A stretch of DNA of 64,000 nucleotides. It comes from Alkalinema sp. FACHB-956. Its GTDB lineage: Bacteria > Cyanobacteriota > Cyanobacteriia > Leptolyngbyales > Leptolyngbyaceae. The stretch covers positions 62,001 through 126,000 of the forward strand of contig NZ_JACJRC010000007.1 of assembly GCF_014697025.1 (NCBI RefSeq). Direction: 5' to 3'. Below the pieces are notes generated by a model. That model made no database searches. It saw only the letters and a list, made by a program, of their open reading frames with translations, and had not been told where the DNA came from. Position numbers and translations under genes: made by a program. The stretch's first letter is position 1. Every line of letters starts with the position of its first letter. Positions 18,567 to 27,024 of this stretch are shown here, in pieces.

Positions 18567-18706
18567 TTATCTGTAAAGATTACGGTATCCATCCTTGATC
18601 TCTCATCTATTTCATCTTCTGAAACTTCCATCTGATGGATGTATTTCAAACATTCCCCATATTTCCTGAATCGATATCCATCAAATTGTCTTGACTACTG
18701 CTGTTG

Positions 18707-19432
18707 CTACGGAGTATCAGAATGGCTACTGGATTCCCGTAGGACGTATCCGACGCTGCGAACAGTGTGGATTAGGCGTTCCTCCTGTTGTTCCTCCAAT
18801 TTGAGCCGTAGGTAGCGGATGTAGACTTCGATGATGTTGGAATCGCCCATGAAGTCATAGCCCCAGACATTTTCGAGAATTTGGTTACGGGTGTAGACTT
18901 GCCGGGGGTGACGCATCAGGTATTCCAACAGGTCAAATTCCTTCGCTGTTAGTTCGATCGCCCGATCGCCCCGCTTAACTTGCCGAGTGCGCCGATTCAG
19001 AACCAAGTTGTCAAATTGTAGGACATCCGGATCGTCTTCTTGGGTGCGGCGCAGATGGGCCCGAACCCGCGCCAGTAATTCCTCAATGCTGAAGGGCTTC
19101 ACCACATAGTCATCGGCTCCGGCGTCTAATCCAGCCACCCGATCGCTGATGTCATCCCGCGCCGTTAAGAGAATCACGGGCACCTTGCTACCCGTACTGC
19201 GCAACCGTCGGCAAATTTCGATTCCCGTCATCCCCGGCAACATCCAGTCCAAAATCAGTAGATCTAACGTTTCATTGCGGGCTAGGGTCATGCCAGTCAT
19301 CCCTTCATGGGCAACGCTGGTTTGATATCCCTCGCTGTCCAGCTCTAATTGAATGAACCGAGCTAATTTTTCCTCATCTTCGACTAAGAGGATATGGGGA
19401 ATGGATTTGTTTTGCATAGAACTGCTGGGCAT
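18707..19432 (-). CDS. OmpR/PhoB-family response regulator
   Basis: The receiver domain (residues about 12-130) has acidic pocket VEDEE, phospho-acceptor D62 in LILDWMLPG, LLTARDD and K112 in VVKPFS. The winged-helix DNA-binding domain (about 140-232) has ELTAKEFDLLEYLMRHP and VYIRYLRLKLE. It starts 4 bp after the stop of the kinase-like gene upstream, with TGAGG overlapping that stop, so the two are translationally coupled. It belongs to the broad cyanobacterial OmpR group (NblR/ManR/RppA-like); I cannot choose between them. Its normal phospho-donor is uncertain because the coupled kinase lacks an ATPase domain. Confidence 0.92.
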   Translation of the reverse strand: MPSSSMQNKSIPHILLVEDEEKLARFIQLELDSEGYQTSVAHEGMTGMTLARNETLDLLILDWMLPGMTGIEICRRLRSTGSKVPVILLTARDDISDRVAGLDAGADDYVVKPFSIEELLARVRAHLRRTQEDDPDVLQFDNLVLNRRTRQVKRGDRAIELTAKEFDLLEYLMRHPRQVYTRNQILENVWGYDFMGDSNIIEVYIRYLRLKLEEQQEERLIHTVRSVGYVLRESSSHSDTP

Positions 19433-19436
19433 AGAG

Positions 19437-20003
19437 CTACCTCAGGGAAGAATGGGACGACTGACCTCGTAGGTCATCTAATAGGCGTTGCAGGATTTCG
19501 ATCGTATGTTGGGTTTCTGCGGTGGCAATTTCTAGGGCTTCCCGTTGATCTAGGGTTAGGTTGGGACTACGCCGCAAAAGGCTTTGTAAGTAGCCGTACA
19601 CGATCGTTAAGGGAGTCCGCAATTCATGGGAAACGTGGGTGGTAAAGTGGCGCTGACGATTGCGAATGTTGTAAAACCAACGACCGCTGATACTGAGTAG
19701 CAACAGAACGATAAAACTGAGGGCGATTGAAAAGCCAAATTCCAAAGTATGGACGTAGTGATACAAATCATTCATGCCCAACATAATCATAGAATTCCCA
19801 GCAGTAGCTGCATCAGCTGGATTCATTGCCTTTTGCATTAAATGTTCCATCATGAGATGGTTCCAGTAACGAATACTGACCCACCCGATCGCAAGGACAA
19901 CAGACAATAACAAGAGGAGTTGAAGAAATAATGACGAAGGGTGATTCCAACGCAAAAAGGACTTAAGGTGCCTTCCCCAGTTGGCGATAACAGGTATAGA
20001 CAT
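19437..20003 (-). CDS. Membrane HisKA-only protein: histidine kinase without ATPase domain
   Basis: Only 188 aa long. Two membrane segments (residues about 25-43 and 90-107) flank a short extracytoplasmic loop, then a HisKA domain with HVSHELRTPL (H126) and its second helix ending LLDDLRGQ. The protein stops at once; N, G1, F and G2 boxes are absent, and the response regulator starts 4 bp later, so there is no room for a hidden ATPase domain in another frame. A normal orthologue would be some 400 aa. It could be a deletion product, a dimerisation/phosphotransfer partner that borrows the ATPase of another kinase such as that at 20253-21512, or a phosphatase-type regulator. Confidence 0.8.
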   Translation of the reverse strand: MSIPVIANWGRHLKSFLRWNHPSSLFLQLLLLLSVVLAIGWVSIRYWNHLMMEHLMQKAMNPADAATAGNSMIMLGMNDLYHYVHTLEFGFSIALSFIVLLLLSISGRWFYNIRNRQRHFTTHVSHELRTPLTIVYGYLQSLLRRSPNLTLDQREALEIATAETQHTIEILQRLLDDLRGQSSHSSLR

Positions 20004-20252
20004 GGGTACGGTTCAGTTGCTGAGTCATGTTTCTATTGAACGATAGGAAACTGAGTTTTTCCTGAGAATTATCTAGAAAATAGCGAAGGATTTCTACCAA
20101 AGGATTTCTACAAATTGAGCAATGGCTGGAATGGTGCCGATCGTGGATGACAAGCTGTAATGGAACGGCAGGGGCATTAATGTTTATGCGAGTTTTGCCA
20201 CAAGTTTGCCGCAAGTTTACCGTCAGTTTGCCGTCAGTTTCTAGACAAGCGG

Positions 20253-21512
20253 CTACACCAAGGTTGAGGTCGGTAGGGGAAATTGGATGGTCACCCAAGT
20301 GCCCTGCTCAGTGTTGGAAGTTATGGTTAACGTCGCCCCATGGGCATCGAGAATGCGCTTGGAGATTGCAAGTCCTAGCCCCGTGCCACCGGATTTGGTA
20401 GAAAAGAACGGTTGAGTCAGTTTGGCTAAGACTTCGGGCGGAATTGGGGGGCCAGGGTTGTGTACCTGAATTTGCTGAGTGTGGGCGATCGGATCAACCT
20501 TCAACCAGCAAGTAACCGTTCCATTGGGTTCTGTCGCTTCGCAGGCATTGCGAATAATGTTAATCAACACCTGTTTGAGCTTATCAATATCTGCGACTTG
20601 AAATAGGTTCGGCACCTCTGCAATTAGGTCGATCGAACGGTCTTCTGCTTCCGGCATTTCTCGTAATGTAGGCAGCATTCCCCGGAGCAATGCCACTAAG
20701 TCTAATTGCACCAGTTTCAGGGTTTGGGGTTTGGCATAGAGCAAAATTTCGCTCAACAGGTTTTCTAAGCGTTGTGATTCCCCTAAGGCAAGGCCCAGAC
20801 GCTCGTGATAGGCGGGAGTGAGCTCTAATTTTTTAAAGGCATTTAAACCCATTTTGACTGTGGTGAGGGGATTGCGAATTTCGTGAACAATAATGGCGGC
20901 AAATTCTCCGATCGCGGCCAACCGTTCCTGTTCCATTAGCTTGGCTTGGGCTTCCCGCAGTTCCTCGGTACGAATGGCAACTTCCGCTTCCAGCCGTTCG
21001 TTAAATTCCAATTGTTGTTTATACAGAAAATAGTTGTCGATCGCCGTTGCGGCTCGTTCTGCAAAGAGTTCCGAGACTTTGACTTCCCGTTGGCTAAATT
21101 GTCGTGGGGTTTGATGGAAGGAGCAAATGGTGCCAATCACCAGATTTTGTGCTGTGCGTAAAGGCACTCCCAAGTAAGAACGATAGCCTTCAGGTGCTTC
21201 GCCCAGTTCAGGGTGCTGATCGGTATCTTCTACGACCAGGGGACACCCCCGTTCAATCACCGTACCCGTTAGCGTGCCATGGACTTCATAGACATGATCT
21301 TCTTCACCCAAATCAACGCTGCTGGCCAGTACTCGCTCATAGCCATCCTTGCACAGGGTCACGACCGACCAGTCCAGGTGGAGCAAGCTACTGACGCCTA
21401 GGGTGATTTCCTGTAAATAGCTTGTCAGTTCACCCGATCGATAACTCAGCGCAGAAATATATTCCAAAACGCGCTGATAATGCTGAATCTCTTGGGAATC
21501 GAAGGAGGACAT
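20253..21512 (-). CDS. GAF-domain sensor histidine kinase
   Basis: A soluble 419-aa kinase. A GAF domain covers residues about 20-165, a coiled coil about 165-200, then HisKA with VHEIRNPL (H210). The HATPase domain has NIIRNACEAT, a short G1 region (VHNPGPPIPP) and GGTGLGLAISKR. The HEIRNP form and the short G1 region are like the NtrB/HAMP-less group. It lies on the same strand 249 bp upstream of the HisKA-only gene and response regulator, so it may supply phosphate to that pair. The intervening 20004-20252 contains a short repeat (two copies of AGTTTGCCGTCAGTTT-like sequence) and no gene. Confidence 0.88.
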   Translation of the reverse strand: MSSFDSQEIQHYQRVLEYISALSYRSGELTSYLQEITLGVSSLLHLDWSVVTLCKDGYERVLASSVDLGEEDHVYEVHGTLTGTVIERGCPLVVEDTDQHPELGEAPEGYRSYLGVPLRTAQNLVIGTICSFHQTPRQFSQREVKVSELFAERAATAIDNYFLYKQQLEFNERLEAEVAIRTEELREAQAKLMEQERLAAIGEFAAIIVHEIRNPLTTVKMGLNAFKKLELTPAYHERLGLALGESQRLENLLSEILLYAKPQTLKLVQLDLVALLRGMLPTLREMPEAEDRSIDLIAEVPNLFQVADIDKLKQVLINIIRNACEATEPNGTVTCWLKVDPIAHTQQIQVHNPGPPIPPEVLAKLTQPFFSTKSGGTGLGLAISKRILDAHGATLTITSNTEQGTWVTIQFPLPTSTLV

Positions 21513-21626
21513 GGGAAGGGGAACACCGCGACCATGGCTTCTATCTTATTTTCAGCAATAGGACTGAAATATTAATTTTTACTGAGTTCCTGCTGGATGC
21601 CTGCTGAGAAAAGTCAGATAGCCTGA

Positions 21627-22631
21627 CTAAAACCCTCTAAAATTGACCACGCCCATCATTTCATCAATCCAGTTAATTGCGCGATCGTGCTTGCGATTTT
21701 GCTGTAGTAAATCCCAGAGGCTAATCAAAATGCTAATAAATACAATGCTACCCCCCACATATTGCGCGGGCGTTGGGGTTTCGCCCAGGATTAAAAAGGC
21801 CATGGCGATCGCGGCGATCGGTTCCAGTAGATGCGCTAGGGTAATTTCAGCGGTAGAAGCCTCTTTGAGGCCATTCAGCCAGCAAATTTGCCCCCCGACG
21901 ACAATCAACGCGCTATACAGCACCATCCATTTCCACAGAAAGGGGGAAAATGCATCGGTGAAATGCTGACTCCCGTAAAGCGTTTGAGCAATTAAAAAGA
22001 AAATAATTGTGCCTAAAAACGTACGAATTAAGTTAAACAGACTAACAGGGACAAGTTGTAGACTGGCTTTGCTTAAATTGCTGGCGATCGCGAGAATGAT
22101 GGCAGCGGCGGTTACGAATACAATGCCCCGATCGAACTGGAATGCGGTGGTATAGCCCAGGACCGCAGTCACGACAATTCCGATAAATCCCACGATCGCG
22201 CTTAAGGCCGTCCATCGCTGTACCCGACTCTGGAAAAAGAGCACGCCGATTAACAAAGAAATGGGGGGTTCTAACCGACTAAAGAGCACCACATTGGTCA
22301 CGCTAGTATTGTCTAAGGCTGCAAAAATCAGTGCAGGAGCAAGGGCACCGGAAAGCAGTCCGATTGTTCCTAGCTGAATCCAATCCTGCCGCTTTAGCTG
22401 ACTCAAAAGATGGCGATTCCACTGGCGGCTGAAGAGGCAAGCCATCAAAATTAAGGCGCATAGATTACCAACAAATAGAACATTGCAAAGGGAAATAGGA
22501 TTTCTGCCATCTACTAAATGCTGTTCTCCCAGTAATGTGATTTGACGAGTAACAGAATTAGAGGCTGCAAAAATGAATGCGGCAATCCAAAGGTAAACAC
22601 GATGATGCATTATAAGACGAAGAGTGTTCAT
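21627..22631 (-). CDS. EamA/DMT-family transporter
   Basis: A 334-aa integral membrane protein with about ten hydrophobic helices in two related halves, the layout of the drug/metabolite transporter (EamA) family. The second half includes EASTAEITLAHLLEPIAAIA followed by GETPTPAQYVGGSIVF, the family's typical ending. Loops are short and basic on the cytoplasmic side. Members export amino acids, metabolites or drugs; the substrate here is unknown. The ATG at 22631 opens the first membrane segment correctly. It is transcribed away from the repeat-rich region at 22681-23017. Confidence 0.85.
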   Translation of the reverse strand: MNTLRLIMHHRVYLWIAAFIFAASNSVTRQITLLGEQHLVDGRNPISLCNVLFVGNLCALILMACLFSRQWNRHLLSQLKRQDWIQLGTIGLLSGALAPALIFAALDNTSVTNVVLFSRLEPPISLLIGVLFFQSRVQRWTALSAIVGFIGIVVTAVLGYTTAFQFDRGIVFVTAAAIILAIASNLSKASLQLVPVSLFNLIRTFLGTIIFFLIAQTLYGSQHFTDAFSPFLWKWMVLYSALIVVGGQICWLNGLKEASTAEITLAHLLEPIAAIAMAFLILGETPTPAQYVGGSIVFISILISLWDLLQQNRKHDRAINWIDEMMGVVNFRGF

Positions 22632-22680
22632 GCTGAGTCATGTCAATTTCCGCGATCGATGCTAATCCACAAGATTGCTG

Positions 22681-22761
22681 CACCAGTGCTAATTCACCAG
22701 TGCTAATTCACCAGTGCTAATTCACCAGTGCGAGATTATATCTGTGAATTATATCTGTGAA
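22681..22761. repeat. Two adjacent short tandem repeats upstream of the EamA gene
   Basis: CACCAGTGCTAATT (14 bp) occurs nearly four times at 22681-22732. It is followed by two copies of a 13-bp unit, ATTATATCTGTGA, at about 22736-22761. The 22632-23076 interval otherwise contains no gene. Confidence 0.85.
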
Positions 22762-22982
22762 ATTACATCATTGCATGGTGAGTGCGGCAAAAGATGAGCG
22801 ATCGCTAGCAGTTGGATAAGGCTAGAATCATGGCTTTTTTACGCAGCTTACAGCCTAGACTCAGCGGATTCTCATCTGGAGATGCCAGCAGGTAATTGAA
22901 GCTTTTCTCAGAGAGTTCTCAGGTGAACTCAGCCAAGGTTTATCAACCCATCAGCTAGATGTAGGCTATCCCCGCAACAATG

Positions 22983-23017
22983 GCAAACAGTTACACCACG
23001 GCAAACAGTTACACCAC
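22983..23017. repeat. 18-bp tandem duplication upstream of the DM13 gene
   Basis: GCAAACAGTTACACCACG is present twice in succession (22983-23000 and 23001-23017). A third partial CAGTTACACC follows near 23039. It lies in the leader of the DM13 gene and could be a repeated binding site. Confidence 0.7.
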
Positions 23018-23076
23018 ACACAACTCGTTCATACATCACAGTTACACCCATCAATCCACACACAAGGAATGACACC

Positions 23077-23559
23077 ATGATGAAACTCAACCTGAAACTG
23101 AACCACTGGGCCACGCTAGGTGCCATGTCTGCAATGCTGACGATCGCGGCTCCGGCGGTCTATGCTTCAGCTCCGGTTCTACTCCCACCGGGGTGGCAGT
23201 CTTCAGCGATCGCGGCGAAGCCTGAAGGTCTGATGAAGACCGGAAAATTTGTGGCAGCAGAAAAAGCAACGACAGGAACGGCCCGCATTGTGCAAGATAA
23301 GGGTCACTACTACCTGGAACTGGATAGCGCGTTCAGTACGAGTGAGCTTGGCCCCGACTTACATGTCTTACTGGATTCCCAGAGCAAGCCGCCCCAAGCC
23401 TACACTGCAATGAATGGCTATATTAACCTAGGGAAACTCCACAGTTATAGCGGGATGCAGCGCTATCCCATTCCCGATGCGATCAACGTCTCAAAAGTGA
23501 AATCCGTAGTGATTTGGTGCCGGATGGCGAATGCCACCTTTGGCTATGCATCGCTGTAA
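23077..23559 (+). CDS. Secreted DM13-domain protein
   Basis: A 160-aa protein with a Sec signal peptide (charged start, hydrophobic LGAMSAMLTIAAPAVYA, cleavage after YASA). The rest is a DM13 domain: KTGKFVAAEKATTGTARIVQ, LDSAFSTSELGPDLHVLL, GYINLGKLHSYSGMQRYPIP and VVIWCRMANATFGYASL. The single conserved Cys in VIWC is the residue suggested to bind haem or take part in redox reactions in DM13 proteins. It would act in the periplasm or on the thylakoid lumen side. AAGGAATGACACC precedes the ATG pair; either ATG could be used. Confidence 0.85.
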   Translation: MMKLNLKLNHWATLGAMSAMLTIAAPAVYASAPVLLPPGWQSSAIAAKPEGLMKTGKFVAAEKATTGTARIVQDKGHYYLELDSAFSTSELGPDLHVLLDSQSKPPQAYTAMNGYINLGKLHSYSGMQRYPIPDAINVSKVKSVVIWCRMANATFGYASL

Positions 23560-23641
23560 TGGTTCTAGTTGTAATGAGTCTAGTTGTAATGGGTCTGGTT
23601 GTAATGGGCCTGTATCACTGTGATGGGTAGGTATCACTGTA
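23555..23641. repeat. Tandem repeat beginning at the DM13 stop codon
   Basis: The 15-bp unit TGTAATGGGTCTAGT is repeated nearly four times, the first copy containing the TAA stop of the DM13 gene. A second unit, GTATCACTGTGATGGGTAG, partly repeats at 23611-23641. Confidence 0.85.
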
Positions 23642-23698
23642 ACTTTGGCCCCTGAAAACTTGGCCTCTGGAAACTGTCTAAAACGGTATAAAAGGGTA

Positions 23699-23777
23699 CC
23701 GATACCAGGTAAACTAAGGATCTTACTAGCTGCTCAGCCCCACTCGGATGAAAGAGTTGGGGCTATTTATTATTTTT
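23699..23777 (+). ncRNA. Candidate small RNA or gene-end transcript with terminator
   Basis: TATAAA at 23687-23692 could be a -10 box. It is followed about 45 bp later by a strong hairpin, AGCCCCACTC / GAGTTGGGGCT (23736-23764), and TATTTATTATTTTT. This would give an RNA of about 78 nt. It may equally be the distal terminator of the DM13 gene; the -35 region is weak. Confidence 0.3.
23736..23777 (+). terminator. Rho-independent terminator
   Basis: GC-rich hairpin AGCCCCACTC with GAGTTGGGGCT, one bulged base, followed by a T-rich tract ending TTTTT. It ends either the DM13 transcript or the small RNA proposed just upstream. Confidence 0.75.
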
Positions 23778-23874
23778 GGGGTGATGGGTTTCACCCGTGA
23801 ATTAAATATCCAGTTCAACTAGATGTATCCAACATAGGCTAGCCAAATACACCCTAAGCATAACAAAGGCCAAG

Positions 23875-23916
23875 CAAAAAGTGCGTTAGCTTGCATACTG
23901 ATCAGCTAACGCACTT
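23875..23916 (-). terminator. Terminator of the peroxiredoxin gene
   Basis: Perfect 13-bp inverted repeat AAGTGCGTTAGCT (23879-23891) and AGCTAACGCACTT (23904-23916). Read on the minus strand it is followed by TTTTTGC, and it lies 55 bp beyond the peroxiredoxin stop. Confidence 0.85.
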
Positions 23917-23971
23917 GCTATCTATCGATCGCTTAACACGATACGACCCAGGGAAATCCCATCACAGCAAG

Positions 23972-24565
23972 TTACACTGCGGCGAAGTATTCCTTCGACT
24001 TGACGGGGTCGGGGTTCATCGTAGCGGCACCGGGCTGCCAACCGGCGGGGCACACTTCATCGGGGTGGGACTGGGTGTACTGGAAGGCTTGCAGGGTACG
24101 CAGGGTTTCATCTACGCTACGACCCACGGCCAAGTTGTTGATGGTGGCGTGTTGGATGATGCCGTCTTTGTCGATGATGAACAGGCCGCGCAGTGCTACC
24201 CCTGCGTCGGGATCGAGCACGTTGTAAGCGGTACTGATTTCTTTCTTCAGGTCAGCTACCAGAGGATAGTTCAGGTCACCCACACCACCGCTCTTACGAT
24301 CGGTTTGAATCCAAGCCAAGTGAGAGAATTCGCTATCGACAGAGACGCCCAAAACTTCGGTATTCAGCTTGCTGAACTCTTCATAGCGATCGCTGAATGC
24401 AGTGATTTCAGTAGGGCACACAAAGGTGAAGTCCAGCGGATAGAAGAACAGGACAACGTACTTACCGCGATAGTCCGACAGCTTAATCGTCTTGAACTCT
24501 TGGTCAACTACGGCAGTGGCAGTAAAGTCAGGGGCCGCTTGACCAACCCGGAGGAATTCAGACAT
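23972..24565 (-). CDS. Typical 2-Cys peroxiredoxin
   Basis: A 197-aa AhpC/TSA-family peroxidase. The peroxidatic Cys is C50 in DFTFVCPTE and the resolving Cys is C172 in [12 protein letters not shown] (residues 93-96) and the C-terminal KEYF match the GG[L/V]G and YF motifs of eukaryote-like, over-oxidation-sensitive forms found in cyanobacteria and chloroplasts. It reduces H2O2 and alkyl hydroperoxides with electrons from thioredoxins or NTRC. It is a single-gene unit: its own terminator follows and 365 bp without a gene lie upstream (24566-24930, which includes the divergent leader of the protease gene). Confidence 0.95.
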   Translation of the reverse strand: MSEFLRVGQAAPDFTATAVVDQEFKTIKLSDYRGKYVVLFFYPLDFTFVCPTEITAFSDRYEEFSKLNTEVLGVSVDSEFSHLAWIQTDRKSGGVGDLNYPLVADLKKEISTAYNVLDPDAGVALRGLFIIDKDGIIQHATINNLAVGRSVDETLRTLQAFQYTQSHPDEVCPAGWQPGAATMNPDPVKSKEYFAAV

Positions 24566-24930
24566 GGGAAACTTCTCCTGAATAGCAGTGATGTAATCGG
24601 TTCAAAATCCAATGAGTTCTCAGAATCCAGCCTTAGACTGCACTAGGGCATAATTTAAGAACTGTTACAACTATATCATAGTCATAACGATTTTGATTAA
24701 GGGGATCCCGATAGGTAATCATCCTCATCAGTCACCATCCTCAGTCAAGATAGCGAATTTTGCCAAAAGATCAAGATCGATCGAGATCACAACAGGATCG
24801 ATCGGGATCACAAATTGAGTGACTGGGGAAGGAGAGTTGTATAAGGGGTTGACTTTTGTCCTGAATCTTGGCAATTGGCTGGAAAACTAGAACATCTCTA
24901 ATTTGTGGGGCAAAGGCCTAACGGGGTGAC

Positions 24931-26313
24931 ATGGATCGTTGGTGGGTTCCTGGAGTATTCGCACTATTGGTTGGCCCAGGCGTGACCTTCGGGGTGATGG
25001 CTCCCGCTCAGGCATTGCCGATCGATCGCCTCAACGAGATTGCACAGTCTGTAACAGTGCGCATTCAGGCCGATCGCCCCAGTTCGGGCGTTTTGATCGA
25101 TCGCCAGGGGGATTTGTATACGGTTTTGACCACCCATCACGGCGTACAAGTCCAGGATCGCTATACGGTGGTGACGCCCGATGGTAAGCGTTACCCCGTG
25201 GAATGGCGCAGCATTCAGCCCTTGCCGAATTTAGATCTCGCCTTAGTGCAGTTTCGCAGTGCGGCCAACTATGCCACGGCCAAACTCGCCAACTATGTGC
25301 CCACAACCCAGCAACCGTTGTTTATTTCTGGGTTTCCGGCTCCTAGTGCGGCGGTTTCCGAACAAATTCGCCTATTTATTCCCGGCCAAACCGTCCCGAC
25401 AACCCAGGCGATCGCCCTGGCGCAAAACCCCTTTTCCCAAGGCTATCGAGTTTTCTATACCAACCTGGCGGAGGCGGGCATGAGTGGCAGTCCGCTGTTC
25501 GATCTGAATGGCCATGTGGTAGCGATCCATGGGAGATCGGAGGGGGAAGAGACCTTTGATCCACAGTTACAAGAACCTCGGCGGCTGCGCTTGGGCTACA
25601 GTTCGGGGATTTTGATGCGGACGTTGTTGCAGTACCAGCCCCGACTTTCGGTACAAACCAAAGAGACGCCACCACCTGCACCAACGCCTGTGGAAACAGC
25701 GGCCATGGCGAAACTTCTACAGAATTGGGTGGTGACGCCTGCGGGGGCACCCAGTGCCATGACCTGGGTGAATTACAGCAATACACTCTATCGCTTGGGG
25801 CGTTTTCCCGAAGCGTTGGCCGCGATCGATAAAGCCTTGGAATTGGAATTTAATGCCCCCCAGTTTTGGTATTTCCAAGGGGTGATTTTGCAGGCAATGC
25901 AGCGGCCTCAGGAGGCGGTGAATGCCTTCGATCGGGCAACACAATTGCAACCGAATTTCTATCGCGCATGGCAAGCTAAGGCATTGGTATTATCGACATT
26001 GGGCCGTTCGATCGAAGCGATCGGCTCCTTGGATCAAGCCTTACAAATTGATCCCCAAGCCTATGTTGCATTGTATCTACGGGCCCAGGTACTGGGTCAG
26101 GCATTGCAGCAACCCCAGGCTGCGTTATTAGATCTCGATCGGGTACTTCAGTTGCAACCAGAGTTTGTGGAAGCTTGGGTGTTAAAAGGACGGGTTCTCC
26201 AATCGTTAGGCAAATCGGCGGAGGCATTGGTGGCGGTCAATCAGGCATTGGCGATCGAACCGCGCGATCGGGATGCCCAAGCCTTGCGAGTCAGTTTACG
26301 ATCGGGCCGTTAG
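24931..26313 (+). CDS. Secreted trypsin-like serine protease with TPR repeats
   Basis: The 460-aa protein has a signal peptide (residues 1-28, ending MAPAQALP). A trypsin-like domain with a complete triad follows: His in TVLTTHHG (H69/H70), D102 in LPNLDLALVQF, and S185 in EAGMSGSPLF. After a Pro-rich linker come about five TPR units (residues about 265-455) of the NTLYRLGRFPEALAAIDKAL type. The TPRs probably bind partners or substrates next to the protease in the periplasm or lumen. GGGGTG lies just before the ATG. Protease plus TPR fusions are common in cyanobacteria; the target is unknown. Confidence 0.88.
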   Translation: MDRWWVPGVFALLVGPGVTFGVMAPAQALPIDRLNEIAQSVTVRIQADRPSSGVLIDRQGDLYTVLTTHHGVQVQDRYTVVTPDGKRYPVEWRSIQPLPNLDLALVQFRSAANYATAKLANYVPTTQQPLFISGFPAPSAAVSEQIRLFIPGQTVPTTQAIALAQNPFSQGYRVFYTNLAEAGMSGSPLFDLNGHVVAIHGRSEGEETFDPQLQEPRRLRLGYSSGILMRTLLQYQPRLSVQTKETPPPAPTPVETAAMAKLLQNWVVTPAGAPSAMTWVNYSNTLYRLGRFPEALAAIDKALELEFNAPQFWYFQGVILQAMQRPQEAVNAFDRATQLQPNFYRAWQAKALVLSTLGRSIEAIGSLDQALQIDPQAYVALYLRAQVLGQALQQPQAALLDLDRVLQLQPEFVEAWVLKGRVLQSLGKSAEALVAVNQALAIEPRDRDAQALRVSLRSGR

Positions 26314-26315
26314 GA

Positions 26316-26375
26316 GTGGATTGACTGGCGTGATTCACGATTGACTAGCGTGATTAACTAGCGTGGATTGGCTAG
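26316..26375. repeat. Tandem repeat filling the gap between two convergent genes
   Basis: A degenerate 16-17-bp unit, GATTGACTAGCGTGATT, is repeated about three and a half times between the protease stop (26313) and the stop of the opposing gene (26372-26374). The last copy supplies that stop codon. Confidence 0.8.
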
Positions 26376-26908
26376 AAGCGAGGCGGGCGGGGGGCGGCGG
26401 GATGAACATAGATGAGTGTCCAATTGTCTGGATTTTGAATCAGGTCAGCTTTGCCCAGTAGGAGAAACCAGAAAGCAGTCCGAGTGTGAATGTGATCGAC
26501 CATGAGGAAATGATTACGTTTGGCAATCACGCCTTCCCGTTTGAAACCACTGCGATTAACTACATCACAGTAAACACCAATGTGTTTAACTTTGAGAATA
26601 GCTGGTTCCCTAGACTGAACCGCTTTGGGTAACATGAAAATGCCGTAGACTTGGTGTTTGCCTTGCCAGGGCTTCATGATGATGGTTTCTGGATGGATTT
26701 CGACGAGGGGCTGTCGGGAAGTCAAAAGGGCTTCTGCATCGCAGGCAGATTCTGGCCGCTGGACGATCGGTTGGGCCTCACAGACGATTCCCAGTCCGAG
26801 TAGAAATGCGATCGTGGAACAAATGGGTTGACGCCAGTGGAGAAGAGCCTGAATTACGAGTTGCACAGAGATGGGATGCGATGAATTGATTCCTGGATGC
26901 AATCTCAT
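26372..26908 (-). CDS. Hypothetical protein with N-terminal hydrophobic segment
   Basis: I do not recognise the family. From the ATG at 26908 the product has 178 aa with a hydrophobic stretch (CSTIAFLLGLGIVCEAQP, residues about 30-47) that may be a signal peptide or anchor. A mature region with KPWQGKHQVYGIFMLPKAV, HIGVYCDVV and KRNHFLMVDHIHTRTAFWFL follows, probably beta-rich, and then a Pro-rich end. In-frame starts exist upstream to 26974 but none has a better ribosome site. It lies just downstream of the polysaccharide cluster's minus arm in the same orientation (116 bp gap), but nothing ties it to that pathway. Confidence 0.5.
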   Translation of the reverse strand: MRLHPGINSSHPISVQLVIQALLHWRQPICSTIAFLLGLGIVCEAQPIVQRPESACDAEALLTSRQPLVEIHPETIIMKPWQGKHQVYGIFMLPKAVQSREPAILKVKHIGVYCDVVNRSGFKREGVIAKRNHFLMVDHIHTRTAFWFLLLGKADLIQNPDNWTLIYVHPAAPRPPRF

Positions 26909-27024
26909 AGTACCCACAATCATGTTGGGGAATGAAACTTGGCTACCGCCATCATCCCGCCAAAGCCTTGGCAATCATGGGGTTCCCCGGTTTGAGCGGC
27001 CCACTGACTCTAGGGTTCTAGGGA

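Noticed and set aside
11900-18706. tRNA-Gln 3' end as an attachment site for an integrated element
   Set aside because: No second copy of the tRNA 3' end was found near 18.57-18.70 kb and no integrase gene is present; only the position next to a tRNA remains.
22681-23017. Repeats that could be taken for a CRISPR array
   Set aside because: Units are 13-18 bp and directly adjacent without spacers, and no cas gene is in the window.
23891-24646. Plus-strand frame of 251 aa across the peroxiredoxin gene
   Set aside because: The peroxiredoxin on the minus strand has full motifs and its own terminator; the plus frame has no ribosome site and runs through that terminator.
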